From: Chamaesiphon sp. 341R_metabat_111
GTDB taxonomy: Bacteria; Cyanobacteriota; Cyanobacteriia; Cyanobacteriales; Chamaesiphonaceae
DNA: 43,583 nucleotides
Assembly (NCBI GenBank): GCA_025351825.1
Contig: JANXVE010000114.1
Span: 1 to 43,583, forward strand
Reading direction: 5' to 3'
Positions within the stretch are counted from its first letter, which is position 1. Each line of letters begins with the position of its first letter. This document shows, one piece after another, positions 1-7,646 of this stretch. Position numbers and translations under genes: made by a program. Below the pieces are notes generated by a model. It saw only the letters and a list, made by a program, of their open reading frames with translations. It had not been told where the DNA came from and searched no databases.

Positions 1-140
1 TTTTATTCGGCGGTTCCCCCCGAATAAGAAAACGACAAGACAGCGGCGTTTTTATTCGGCGGTTCCCCCCGAATAAGAAAACGACAAGACAGCGGCGTTT
101 TTATTCGGTGGTTCTCCCCCGAATAAGAAAACGACAAGAC
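1..140. repeat. 49-bp tandem repeat, three copies, each with a hairpin
   Basis: Three copies with a 49-bp period. The third is one base longer in its loop, and the array is cut by the window start. Each copy holds an 8-bp perfect inverted repeat TTATTCGG / CCGAATAA (3-10 with 20-27 in copy 1) around a C-rich loop of 9-10 bases. A shared tail, ACGACAAGACAGCGGCG, links the copies. There are no unique spacers, so this is not CRISPR. The unit is not a multiple of three and no gene runs through it. Function unknown; it could be a hairpin VNTR or the end of a longer array outside the window. Confidence 0.85.
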
Positions 141-147
141 ATGACAT

Positions 148-187
148 CCCTACAGATAACTTGTAGGGGTACCCTTCATGGGTACCC
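148..187. repeat. Decayed family A palindrome
   Basis: CCCTACA (148-154) and TGTAGGG (162-168) form a hairpin, followed by two GGGTACCC blocks (167-174 and 180-187). The same words build the intact family A elements at 5161-5225 and 14721-14790, so this looks like a degraded copy. The rest of the stretch up to the gene at 373 shows no feature I can support. A TTGACA at 266-271 has no well-placed -10 box. Confidence 0.6.
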
Positions 188-372
188 AAAGGTTGTGGCT
201 CATCTCACATCCATCATCCGAATTACATTAGTGGGTAAAGATTTCACTACCGATTGATATGACTTTTGACACTGGCAATCCTTTCTGGAGAAGCGTTAAG
301 ATAAATGTAAATATACGTAACAGATATTATTTGCCAGTCATTCCTCTGTAAACTAACCAGCCATGAGTTTCT

Positions 373-1974
373 ATGCAATTATCCTTACTCAAAAATCTTA
401 AACATCCTCTCCCTGTTGTAGTAGGCGTTGCAGCAGCGACAATTGGGGTGGCTGCACTGGGAAGTGTCGCCATGACACAATTCAAGCCAGCTCCTAAAAT
501 CGATCTCGAACGCTACACAGTGACTGCGAAAGCTCAAGATTTGACAGATCGGATCATGGCTAGTGGTAATATTATCCCGTTTCAGACGGCAAATCTTAGC
601 CCGAAGACATCTGGCAGAGTAGCCCGCATGTTTGTCGAGCAGGGAGATCGGGTAATCCAAGGACAGAAAATCGCTCAAATGGAAAATGCCGAGGCTCAAG
701 CGGCGTTTGCCCAAGCCCAAGCGAATGTGCAGCAAGCTCAGGCGAATTTGAGTAAAGCCAAGAATGGGACGCGGGTTGAAGAAATTACCCAATCTCAAGC
801 AAAGCTAACCCAAGCTCAAGCCAATCTGAACAAGGCGAAGAACGGCAACCGTCCTGAAGAAACTGCCCAGGTACAGGCAAAATTAGCCCAGGCTCAGGCA
901 AATCTGAATTTAACCAAATCCATAGCTCCCCAGCAAATCCAACAGGCTAACGCTCAAATTTCCGCTGCTACAGCGAAGCTTAAACTCGCTCAGGCACAGA
1001 TCGATCGCTTTCGATCGCTCAAAGCGTCAGGAGCGATCGCGCAGGATAAGCTAGATACAGCTACGGCTGACTATCAGACAGCTAGAGCCAGTCTACTAGA
1101 GGCTCAACAAAAACTCTTGCAGATCCGCAACAACAGTCAGTCTGAACTCAGCCAGCGGGAAGCAGTTGTCAGTGAAGTTCAGCAGTCCCTGCGCCAGTCT
1201 CAACTCGGTAGTCGATCGGAAGATGTCGCCAGTTTAGCCGCTCAAGTCACTCAAGCACAAGCAGCATATCAACAGGCAAAAAATGGCAGTCGCCCTGAAG
1301 AAATCGCACAGTTAACTGCTGCATTAGCTGTTGCAAATGCCCAATTACAATCAGCTCGATCGCAATTAATAGATTCGACAGTTATTGCTCCGTTCGCAGG
1401 CTTAATTACTCAAAGATATGCCAGCATTGGGGCATTTGTAACTCCAACGACTTCCGCCTCAACTAGTACATCGGCAACATCTACGTCGATCGTTGCCCTC
1501 GCGAAAGACATGGAAGTCAAAGCGAAGGTACCAGAGGTAGATATCGGTAAAATAAAAGTTGGTCAAAAAGTTGAAGTAACTGCCGATTCTTTTAGCGATC
1601 GACCATTTCAAGGTACAGTCAGGCTGGTTGCACCCGAAGCGGTAGTCGAGCAAAACGTTACCTCATTTGAAGTGCGGATCGCTCTCGATACTGGCAAAGA
1701 TTTATTGCGATCGGGAATGAATGTCAACACTGTTTTTAGCGGTAAAAAAACTAGTAATGCCCTCACAGTTCCAACCACTGCAATCGGGTCTAAAAAAGGC
1801 AAAACTGGCGTGTATATTCCTGGCGAAAACAACGAGCCAAAATTCAAAGAAATTAAAGTTAGTGGAACTGTCAAAGACAAAATCCAAGTCCTTGAAGGTC
1901 TGAAATCTGGCGATCGAGTCTTCATTGATATTCCCCCAGGATTCAAAGAAAAAATGATGGGTGATAAGCCGTAA
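373..1974 (+). CDS. HlyD/MacA-type membrane-fusion (periplasmic adaptor) protein of an ABC exporter
   Basis: Periplasmic adaptor expected to bridge an inner-membrane ABC permease and an outer-membrane channel. One membrane segment lies near residues 14-33. A first half-lipoyl/barrel stretch follows at about 65-103 (TSGRVARMFVEQGDRV). A very long Ala/Gln-rich coiled coil spans about 105-335, then the second lipoyl half (TVIAPFAGLIT) and a C-terminal beta-barrel. The coiled coil contains internal repeats of the type KNGxRPEExxQxQAKL, seen four times, which lengthens the hairpin. At 533 residues it is longer than MacA, as in cyanobacterial DevB-like adaptors. The permease gene starts 5 bases after the stop, so the two are surely co-transcribed. 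The exported substrate is unknown. Confidence 0.9.
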   Translation: MQLSLLKNLKHPLPVVVGVAAATIGVAALGSVAMTQFKPAPKIDLERYTVTAKAQDLTDRIMASGNIIPFQTANLSPKTSGRVARMFVEQGDRVIQGQKIAQMENAEAQAAFAQAQANVQQAQANLSKAKNGTRVEEITQSQAKLTQAQANLNKAKNGNRPEETAQVQAKLAQAQANLNLTKSIAPQQIQQANAQISAATAKLKLAQAQIDRFRSLKASGAIAQDKLDTATADYQTARASLLEAQQKLLQIRNNSQSELSQREAVVSEVQQSLRQSQLGSRSEDVASLAAQVTQAQAAYQQAKNGSRPEEIAQLTAALAVANAQLQSARSQLIDSTVIAPFAGLITQRYASIGAFVTPTTSASTSTSATSTSIVALAKDMEVKAKVPEVDIGKIKVGQKVEVTADSFSDRPFQGTVRLVAPEAVVEQNVTSFEVRIALDTGKDLLRSGMNVNTVFSGKKTSNALTVPTTAIGSKKGKTGVYIPGENNEPKFKEIKVSGTVKDKIQVLEGLKSGDRVFIDIPPGFKEKMMGDKP

Positions 1975-1979
1975 AAAAT

Positions 1980-3203
1980 ATGAACCTAGTTGAAAGTCTA
2001 ACTATGGCAGTCCAAACCCTCGTATCAAATAAGATGCGAAGTGGTTTAACAATGCTGGGAATTGTAATTGGTAACGCTTCAGTAATTGGGATGATTGGAA
2101 TTGGTGAAGGCACTCAAATTCTTGCCCAAGATCAGTTCAAAAACCTGGGACCAAATACGTTATTTATCCTACCTGGATCTCCCAAAGCTCAGAACATTCG
2201 ATCGGGTGGTGTACCGCCAACACTAGTACTGAGTGATGCTAGAGCGATCGCTCGTCAAGTGCCTGCTGTTGCTGGTGTGGCACCAGTTTTACAAAATTCG
2301 TTTGTGGTGAGTTATCAAAATATCACTACTACTTCGATCATTCAAGGTACAACCAAAGAATTTCCATCTGTCCGAAACTTTGCAGTCAGTAAAGGACGAT
2401 TTGTGACATCGCAAGATGTCAAAGAGGATAAGCAGATTGCTATCCTCGGTACAGATATTGCCCAACGATTATTTAGTAATAACGATCCATTAGGCAAGCA
2501 AGTTCGGATCAATAATGTCAGCTTTGAAGTAGTTGGTTTGATGGAAGCAAAAGGTTCTTCGTTTGATAGTAATCAAGACGATGCAATCTTTGTGCCAATT
2601 ACGACTATGAGTAAGCGCATCATCGGCAGAACATCACCATTTGGACTCCGATTATCATTGATTTCCGTATCGGCGAAAAATAGCGAAAGTATGGATGCTG
2701 CCGAATTTCAAATCACCAATTTACTTCGCCGCCGCCATAAGATTGTTAACGAAGATGATTTTACCGTGCGGAACCAAAAAGATGCCCTTCAAATCGTCGG
2801 TACGATTACCAGTGCCTTAACATTACTATTGGGGGCGATTGCAGGTATCTCACTTCTAGTCGGTGGCATCGGCGTGATGAACATCATGCTCGTATCTGTG
2901 ACTGAGCGTACCCAAGAAATCGGCTTGCGGAAAGCGATCGGCGCAACTCAAAATGATATCCTGGTGCAATTCACGATCGAAGCCATTATTCTATCCACCG
3001 TGGGCGGGATTATTGGTACTTTAATTGGGATTGGTGGCATTGTTTTAGTCCGAAACTTTACTCCCATGACTACCGCTACTACTTCGCCATCTGCGATTAT
3101 TTTAGCTGTCAGTGTATCAGGTGCAATTGGTTTATTCTTCGGTGTCGTTCCGGCTCGACAAGCTGCTAGACTAGATCCGATCGAAGCCTTGCGCAGCGTT
3201 TAA
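1980..3203 (+). CDS. MacB/DevC-type ABC transporter permease
   Basis: Integral membrane permease of the MacB/FtsX family, 407 residues. It has the expected layout: an N-terminal membrane segment (about 20-42) after an amphipathic start, a periplasmic MacB_PCD domain (about 45-250), then three C-terminal membrane segments (about 275-300, 325-350, 370-395). It carries the FtsX signature region VGGIGVMNIMLVSVTERTQE and ends in the usual LDPIEALR motif. It has no nucleotide-binding domain, unlike full-length MacB, so it needs a separate ATPase. None is encoded next to it: the following gene is a Uma2 protein on the other strand. Family assignment is secure; the transported substrate is not known. 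Confidence 0.9.
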   Translation: MNLVESLTMAVQTLVSNKMRSGLTMLGIVIGNASVIGMIGIGEGTQILAQDQFKNLGPNTLFILPGSPKAQNIRSGGVPPTLVLSDARAIARQVPAVAGVAPVLQNSFVVSYQNITTTSIIQGTTKEFPSVRNFAVSKGRFVTSQDVKEDKQIAILGTDIAQRLFSNNDPLGKQVRINNVSFEVVGLMEAKGSSFDSNQDDAIFVPITTMSKRIIGRTSPFGLRLSLISVSAKNSESMDAAEFQITNLLRRRHKIVNEDDFTVRNQKDALQIVGTITSALTLLLGAIAGISLLVGGIGVMNIMLVSVTERTQEIGLRKAIGATQNDILVQFTIEAIILSTVGGIIGTLIGIGGIVLVRNFTPMTTATTSPSAIILAVSVSGAIGLFFGVVPARQAARLDPIEALRSV

Positions 3204-3296
3204 AGTAAAATTAGATGTGACTACTGCCTACCTATACGATTGAGTCAATGACGTATCGGGATGAAAATATTAGTTAACGACACAATTGAACAAACC

Positions 3297-3315
3297 CGAC
3301 TTTTCGGAAAAGTCG
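3297..3315. terminator. Hairpin between convergent exporter permease and Uma2 genes
   Basis: CGACTTTT (3297-3304) pairs perfectly with AAAAGTCG (3308-3315) over a 3-base loop. It lies between two genes that end toward each other, so a bidirectional terminator role is plausible. There is no clear T-run, so confidence is limited. Confidence 0.4.
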
Positions 3316-3344
3316 AGTCTGTGTCACCACCAATTTGTTAAAAT

Positions 3345-3923
3345 TTAACCGAGAACTAGATCGAGACTCAATTGCAACGTGGGAAATATACTCGATCGAA
3401 TTAGATCGTCACCTTCAAATTCGGCTGGCTCATACCAACCATCATCGAGCCTAAAGATAATAAGCTTATTCAATAGCGGATCGATAATCCAGTATTCAGC
3501 AATATCGAGAATGCTATACTCAGAGCGTTTAGCACGATAGTCAGTATTCTTGGTCGATTCGCTGACGACTTCTATTACCAAGATCGGCGGAGCTTCTGTA
3601 AATTCAATTACCGCCTCACGAGTTGCCAATGTGCGCCACTGTTCTGCTGGAATCAACACCAGATCGGGAATCCGACAGGTATCCCATTTGCCCCCGCGTG
3701 GACTGCGAATGCCTACTAATCCAGGTAATACCACCCAATCTAGATTTTGACTGGCAATTTCTGTCTCTAGACTATGTTCGATTGATTTGATAATCGCGCC
3801 ATGTTTTCCCGTGCCCAGACTCATGGGGATGAGTTCTCCATTAACTAATTCATAACGACGATCGCTACCATCGGTATAGTTGAGGTATTCTGCAAAGGTC
3901 AGTTTATCGATCGAGATAGTCAT
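3345..3923 (-). CDS. Uma2 family endonuclease-fold protein (DUF820)
   Basis: Member of the Uma2/DUF820 family, which has a PD-(D/E)XK nuclease-like fold and is greatly expanded in cyanobacteria with mostly unknown roles. The family hallmarks are visible: an N-terminal YELVNGELIPMS segment, a central PDLVLIP with the presumed metal-binding Asp, and ILVIEVVSEST with the second acidic residue, followed by a region like YRAKRSEYSILDIAEYWIID. Its 192 residues are the usual length. It stands alone, divergent from the aldo/keto reductase 54 bases away. Start ATG is at 3923. Two other Uma2 genes lie in this window (10380 and 24110). Confidence 0.9.
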   Translation of the reverse strand: MTISIDKLTFAEYLNYTDGSDRRYELVNGELIPMSLGTGKHGAIIKSIEHSLETEIASQNLDWVVLPGLVGIRSPRGGKWDTCRIPDLVLIPAEQWRTLATREAVIEFTEAPPILVIEVVSESTKNTDYRAKRSEYSILDIAEYWIIDPLLNKLIIFRLDDGWYEPAEFEGDDLIRSSIFPTLQLSLDLVLG

Positions 3924-3977
3924 AGCAGATCTTCACCAACTAGATTATTGTCATTTTAACATTTACCCCCTGCCTAA

Positions 3978-5102
3978 TTGCACTACCGACGTTTTGGCAA
4001 AACTAATCTCTCGCTTTCCGCATTTTCACTAGGCACGATGCGCTGTTTGAGCGATCCTGAGACGGCTTATCAAACCATCGATCGAGCTGTCGCCACAGGC
4101 ATCAATCATCTCGAAACAGCGCGGGGATACGGACAAAGCGAAGCATATTTAGGATTGGCTCTCCAGCGCGGGCTACCAGTGGCTCGATCGCAATTGTACA
4201 TTACAACCAAGCTGTCACCGACACCCGATCGAGCAGTTATGGCACAGTGGATTGATGAATCCCTAGCACGCTTACAGCTTGACTATATCGACTGTCTGGC
4301 GATTCACGGGATTAATACTCAGGAGCATTTAGACTGGATGACAGATGGCTGCTATCCGGCGATTGTGGATGCGATCGAGTCTGGTAAGGTTAGACATATT
4401 GGTTTTTCTACTCACGGCAGCTTGGATCTCGTTCTTGCGGCAATTGAGACAAAATTATTTGCATTTATCAACCTGCATTATTATTACTTCTATCAAAGAT
4501 TGGCTCCAGCGATCGAACTCGCAAGCAAATACGACATGGGGATATTTATCATTTCCCCTGCGGATAAGGGTGGGAAACTATACACCCCACCGCCGAATTT
4601 AGTGGAATTATGCCAACCATTAACACCCCTGGCTTTTAATTATCGGTGGCTGTTGGCAGACGATCGAATTAGTACTCTGAGTCTCGGCGCGGCAAATCCT
4701 GAGGAGTTATACCCCTCATTGGATCTAGCCGATGCTAATTATCCATTGACAAGCGTTGAGATCGGTATAATCGATCGATTAGAGCGGCAATTACAAACTA
4801 GTCTCAATTCAGATCTTTGTAGTCAATGCCATGCCTGTTTGCCTTGTCCCGCACAGATTAATATCCCCGAAGTATTGAGACTGCGAAATCTCGCGGTTGC
4901 TTACGACATGACTGATTACGGACAATACCGTTATCAAATGTTTGAAAATGCTGGACACTGGTTTCCAGGGATGAAGGCAAATCGGTGTAATGAGTGTGGT
5001 GATTGCTTGCCACGTTGTCCGCAATCATTGAATATTCCGCAGTTGTTAAGTGATGCACATGACAAGTTGCACACTCGTCAGGGTAGAAGGCTGTGGGATT
5101 AG
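3978..5102 (+). CDS. Aldo/keto reductase with C-terminal 4Fe-4S ferredoxin-type domain
   Basis: NAD(P)H-dependent oxidoreductase of the aldo/keto reductase superfamily fused to an iron-sulphur domain. The N-terminal TIM barrel starts HYRRFGKTNLSLSAFSLGTM. The expected active-site regions are INHLETARGYG (Tyr), TTKLSP (Lys) and CLAIHGIN (His). After about residue 275 come two Cys clusters: CSQCHACLPCP, whose last spacing is one residue short of canonical, and CNECGDCLPRCP, a standard CxxCxxCxxxCP motif. The reading frame begins at TTG (3978), which puts the conserved N-terminus in place; no ATG is available there. 374 residues. The substrate is unknown; the Fe-S part suggests electron transfer with ferredoxin or another redox partner. 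Confidence 0.88.
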   Translation: MHYRRFGKTNLSLSAFSLGTMRCLSDPETAYQTIDRAVATGINHLETARGYGQSEAYLGLALQRGLPVARSQLYITTKLSPTPDRAVMAQWIDESLARLQLDYIDCLAIHGINTQEHLDWMTDGCYPAIVDAIESGKVRHIGFSTHGSLDLVLAAIETKLFAFINLHYYYFYQRLAPAIELASKYDMGIFIISPADKGGKLYTPPPNLVELCQPLTPLAFNYRWLLADDRISTLSLGAANPEELYPSLDLADANYPLTSVEIGIIDRLERQLQTSLNSDLCSQCHACLPCPAQINIPEVLRLRNLAVAYDMTDYGQYRYQMFENAGHWFPGMKANRCNECGDCLPRCPQSLNIPQLLSDAHDKLHTRQGRRLWD

Positions 5103-5150
5103 TGGAACAACTGCTCACGTCTTGCATCAGTATGGAGATGTCAGTAATAA

Positions 5151-5226
5151 GCGTAGATCTGAGGGTACCCATAAAGGGCACCCCTACACAATTAACCTGT
5201 AGGGGTGCCCTTTATGGGTACCCTCT
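5151..5226. repeat. Family A palindromic element with 28-bp perfect arms
   Basis: The arms 5161-5188 and 5198-5225 are exact reverse complements over 28 bases, separated by a 9-base loop CAATTAACC. The left flank GCGTAGATCT (5151-5160) is the outer end seen in the copy at 14721-14790. The loop here is the reverse complement of the loop there, so the two copies sit in opposite orientations. It lies in the gap after the aldo/keto reductase. A small non-autonomous mobile palindrome is the simplest reading; it could also terminate transcription. Confidence 0.85.
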
Positions 5227-5314
5227 GGATGTAGCAGTAATAGTATCTATAGGATGGATCTAATCTGTGAGTATACTGATTGACAATTTCTGCATCTTAC
5301 CAAATAGCTCGATC

Positions 5315-7264
5315 ATGCATTATCTCAAGTTTTATCTAATCGCTATTGCCTTTATTACAACCAACCTTTATCCATTCATCTATTCCGTCAAAACTGCTCA
5401 AGCGGACATCAAACCAACTTCACCAGTTCAGTCAAATATTTCGACTAGTCAAAACTTCGTTAATCAAGGTACCGAAATATTATTAAATGGTAAAACTCTA
5501 ACTATTCCCTGGGGACAGTGGCAAGTAGGAAATAGTCTGAGATTGGGTATCAGTGATACTGCACTCGACCGACAGATGGGCGTAGAGTTATTTAGTAATA
5601 GTAACTATCAAACCCAGCCGATCGATTGGTATGCTAGTCAACGATCGCTAATTACGCTCAAGGCTAAACTTAGTAAGCAATATCGCTATCTAGATATCAC
5701 CGAACTTGCCAAAAGTAGCGGCTGGCAATGGCAACTAATTGGTGGCAAACTCCAACTAAATACGCCAGCAACTAGAGTAACCAACGTTCAACGTCAAACC
5801 ATTCCCAAAAACGGCAGAATTGCCGTCACATTAGACAGAGCTACGCCCTGGAAACTAAGTCAAACACCTACAGAAGGATATCTGACGATCGAAGCAAATG
5901 CCGATCCTGCCTTACTCGCTCAATTTAACATTCCACCCATTGTCGATCCTGCGAATATCGATCCAGACGACGATCCAACTGCACAGAAATTAGAATACAA
6001 AGTCACAAGTAATAACAACCAAACAATCATTCAATTCCCGATTGTCAAAGGACAACGAGCTAGGGCAAAATTATTATCACCAACTAATCTAGAAGTTAGT
6101 ATTAATCCCAGCTTGGCAATGATACCCGATCGAGAGATAAGTTGGGCACCAGGATTGAAATGGCGACAAAAGTGGGTCAAATTGGGAGCCAATAATTTCC
6201 CTGTTAGTTATCTCGAAATCGATCCGCGTCAAAAGGGGATTAAACTTCGACCAATTTTACCCCAAGAACCAAATCTAGTCGGTAGTAATCACCTTGTCAA
6301 ATTTGCTCCACCCGCCCAAGTTGCTGCTGCAATTAATGGTGGCTATTTCAATCGCAATAATCGGATGCCACTGGGTGCGATCAAACGCGACGGCAAATGG
6401 CTATCTAGTCCCATTCTAAATCGCGGTGCGATCGGTTGGAACGATGGTGGTCAAATCCGGATCTCTCGGCTCAAAATGCAAGAAACGATCGATACATCTA
6501 CAGGTACAAAACTGCCAGCACTCGCACTCAACAGTGCTTATGCCCAAGCCGGATGGAGTCGCTACACCAGTGAATGGGGTCAAACCTATAGCCCCATTCA
6601 AGCTAATGAATCGATCGTTACTGTCCAGCAGGATAAAGTCACCCAAATTACCCCTGGAAACCTGGCTGGAAGCGTAAACTTGCCAATTCCTATTAATGGA
6701 TATTTGCTAGTCCTGCGGGGGCAGCCAGAGCTGTTTGGGAGTATTAAAGTTATCACCGTCGTTCCGGGTCAAACTGCCATAAATCTCAACGGTGGTACTC
6801 CCGCAAATGAATATTTACCAGAATTAAAGGGACAGCCAGCTTTGTCTAGCCTTCCCATCGGCACAACCCTAACGCTGAAGCGGCAACTTACCATACCTGA
6901 ATTTGAGAACTATGCCCAGATTATGGGAGCTGGCCCGTGGTTGGTGCAATCGGGTAAAATAGTCCTCGATGCCAAAAGTGAAAACTTCAGCGCAGCCTTT
7001 AGTAAAGAATCCGCCGTCCGCAGTGCGATCGCCAACACCTCTACAGGTAATATTATCCTCGTCGCCGTCCACAATCGTGCAGGTGGCAAAGGCCCAACCC
7101 TCACCGAAATGGCGCAACTGATGCAGCAAATGGGCACCGTAGACGCACTCAATCTCGACGGTGGTAGCTCCACCAGCCTATACCTCGGCGGGCAACTAGT
7201 CGATCGAGCTTCAGCCACCGCAGCACGAGTCCACAATGCAATCGGTATCTCAATCGAACCCTAA
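5315..7264 (+). CDS. Secreted phosphodiester glycosidase (NAGPA-like) family protein
   Basis: Exported protein with the phosphodiester glycosidase (NAGPA, PF09992-type) domain in its C-terminal half. I chose ATG 5315 over an upstream GTG (5267) because it gives a normal signal peptide: a short basic start, a hydrophobic stretch (MHYLKFYLIAIAFITT) and a TAQA cleavage site. Residues about 60-300 are an Asn/Gln-rich region of mixed beta strands, possibly a polysaccharide- or wall-associated domain. The catalytic domain shows AAINGGYFN (about 340) and NLDGGSSTSLYLGG (about 610), both hallmarks of the family. In bacteria this family is linked to exopolysaccharide or cell-envelope glycan metabolism. 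649 residues from this start. No operon partner. Confidence 0.85.
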   Translation: MHYLKFYLIAIAFITTNLYPFIYSVKTAQADIKPTSPVQSNISTSQNFVNQGTEILLNGKTLTIPWGQWQVGNSLRLGISDTALDRQMGVELFSNSNYQTQPIDWYASQRSLITLKAKLSKQYRYLDITELAKSSGWQWQLIGGKLQLNTPATRVTNVQRQTIPKNGRIAVTLDRATPWKLSQTPTEGYLTIEANADPALLAQFNIPPIVDPANIDPDDDPTAQKLEYKVTSNNNQTIIQFPIVKGQRARAKLLSPTNLEVSINPSLAMIPDREISWAPGLKWRQKWVKLGANNFPVSYLEIDPRQKGIKLRPILPQEPNLVGSNHLVKFAPPAQVAAAINGGYFNRNNRMPLGAIKRDGKWLSSPILNRGAIGWNDGGQIRISRLKMQETIDTSTGTKLPALALNSAYAQAGWSRYTSEWGQTYSPIQANESIVTVQQDKVTQITPGNLAGSVNLPIPINGYLLVLRGQPELFGSIKVITVVPGQTAINLNGGTPANEYLPELKGQPALSSLPIGTTLTLKRQLTIPEFENYAQIMGAGPWLVQSGKIVLDAKSENFSAAFSKESAVRSAIANTSTGNIILVAVHNRAGGKGPTLTEMAQLMQQMGTVDALNLDGGSSTSLYLGGQLVDRASATAARVHNAIGISIEP

Positions 7265-7275
7265 TTTGCCTAAAA

Positions 7276-7311
7276 AAATGGCGATAGTTAGCATTCTAAC
7301 TACCGCCATTT
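7276..7311. terminator. Strong hairpin after the phosphodiester glycosidase gene
   Basis: AAATGGCG-TAGTTAG (7276-7291) pairs with CTAACTA-CGCCATTT (7296-7311) around the loop CATT, with one internal mismatch. It lies 11 bases after the stop codon. The T-run is short on the + strand and better on the - strand. Confidence 0.6.
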
Positions 7312-7646
7312 CAGTTTAAACCCCGATTTCCCTTCGTAATGAGTGCAAGAGCAACACTACTAACAAGAATACTTTTGAACATTGATTGCTGATTGAACTA
7401 GCTCGAATCAACGTCTATGTCCTAAATATAACTGCTTCAATCTCGATCGACCTCAGCCATATTGCTAGGAACCAAAGAACAATTGTTACAAGCAGATGTA
7501 AGTATTGCCGGACAATCAGTCACACTGTTCCAGTCAATTGGTAAAGTTAGACTCTCTACTTCAAAACCGATCTCCCAGTTGGCCTAAAACTACCGCTTAT
7601 AATATGCCACAATCGTAGATAGAGGCAAATCGAGTATCCGCATCCC
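7312..7646. other. Gene-free stretch with a possible 51-codon coding relic
   Basis: There is no convincing gene here. One + strand frame stays open from about 7432 to a TAA near 7587 and encodes a protein-like tail (LLGTKEQLLQADVSIAGQSV...), but it has no start codon and I do not recognise a family. It may be the 3' remnant of a lost gene. The rest is presumably the valS upstream region; I see no clear promoter. Confidence 0.3.

Noticed and set aside
1..140. CRISPR array
   Set aside because: The copies are directly adjacent without unique spacers, and the repeat contains a long C-rich loop. It is a simple tandem repeat.
5161..5225. Insertion sequence
   Set aside because: There is no transposase frame in or near the palindrome. 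It is a small non-autonomous element at most.
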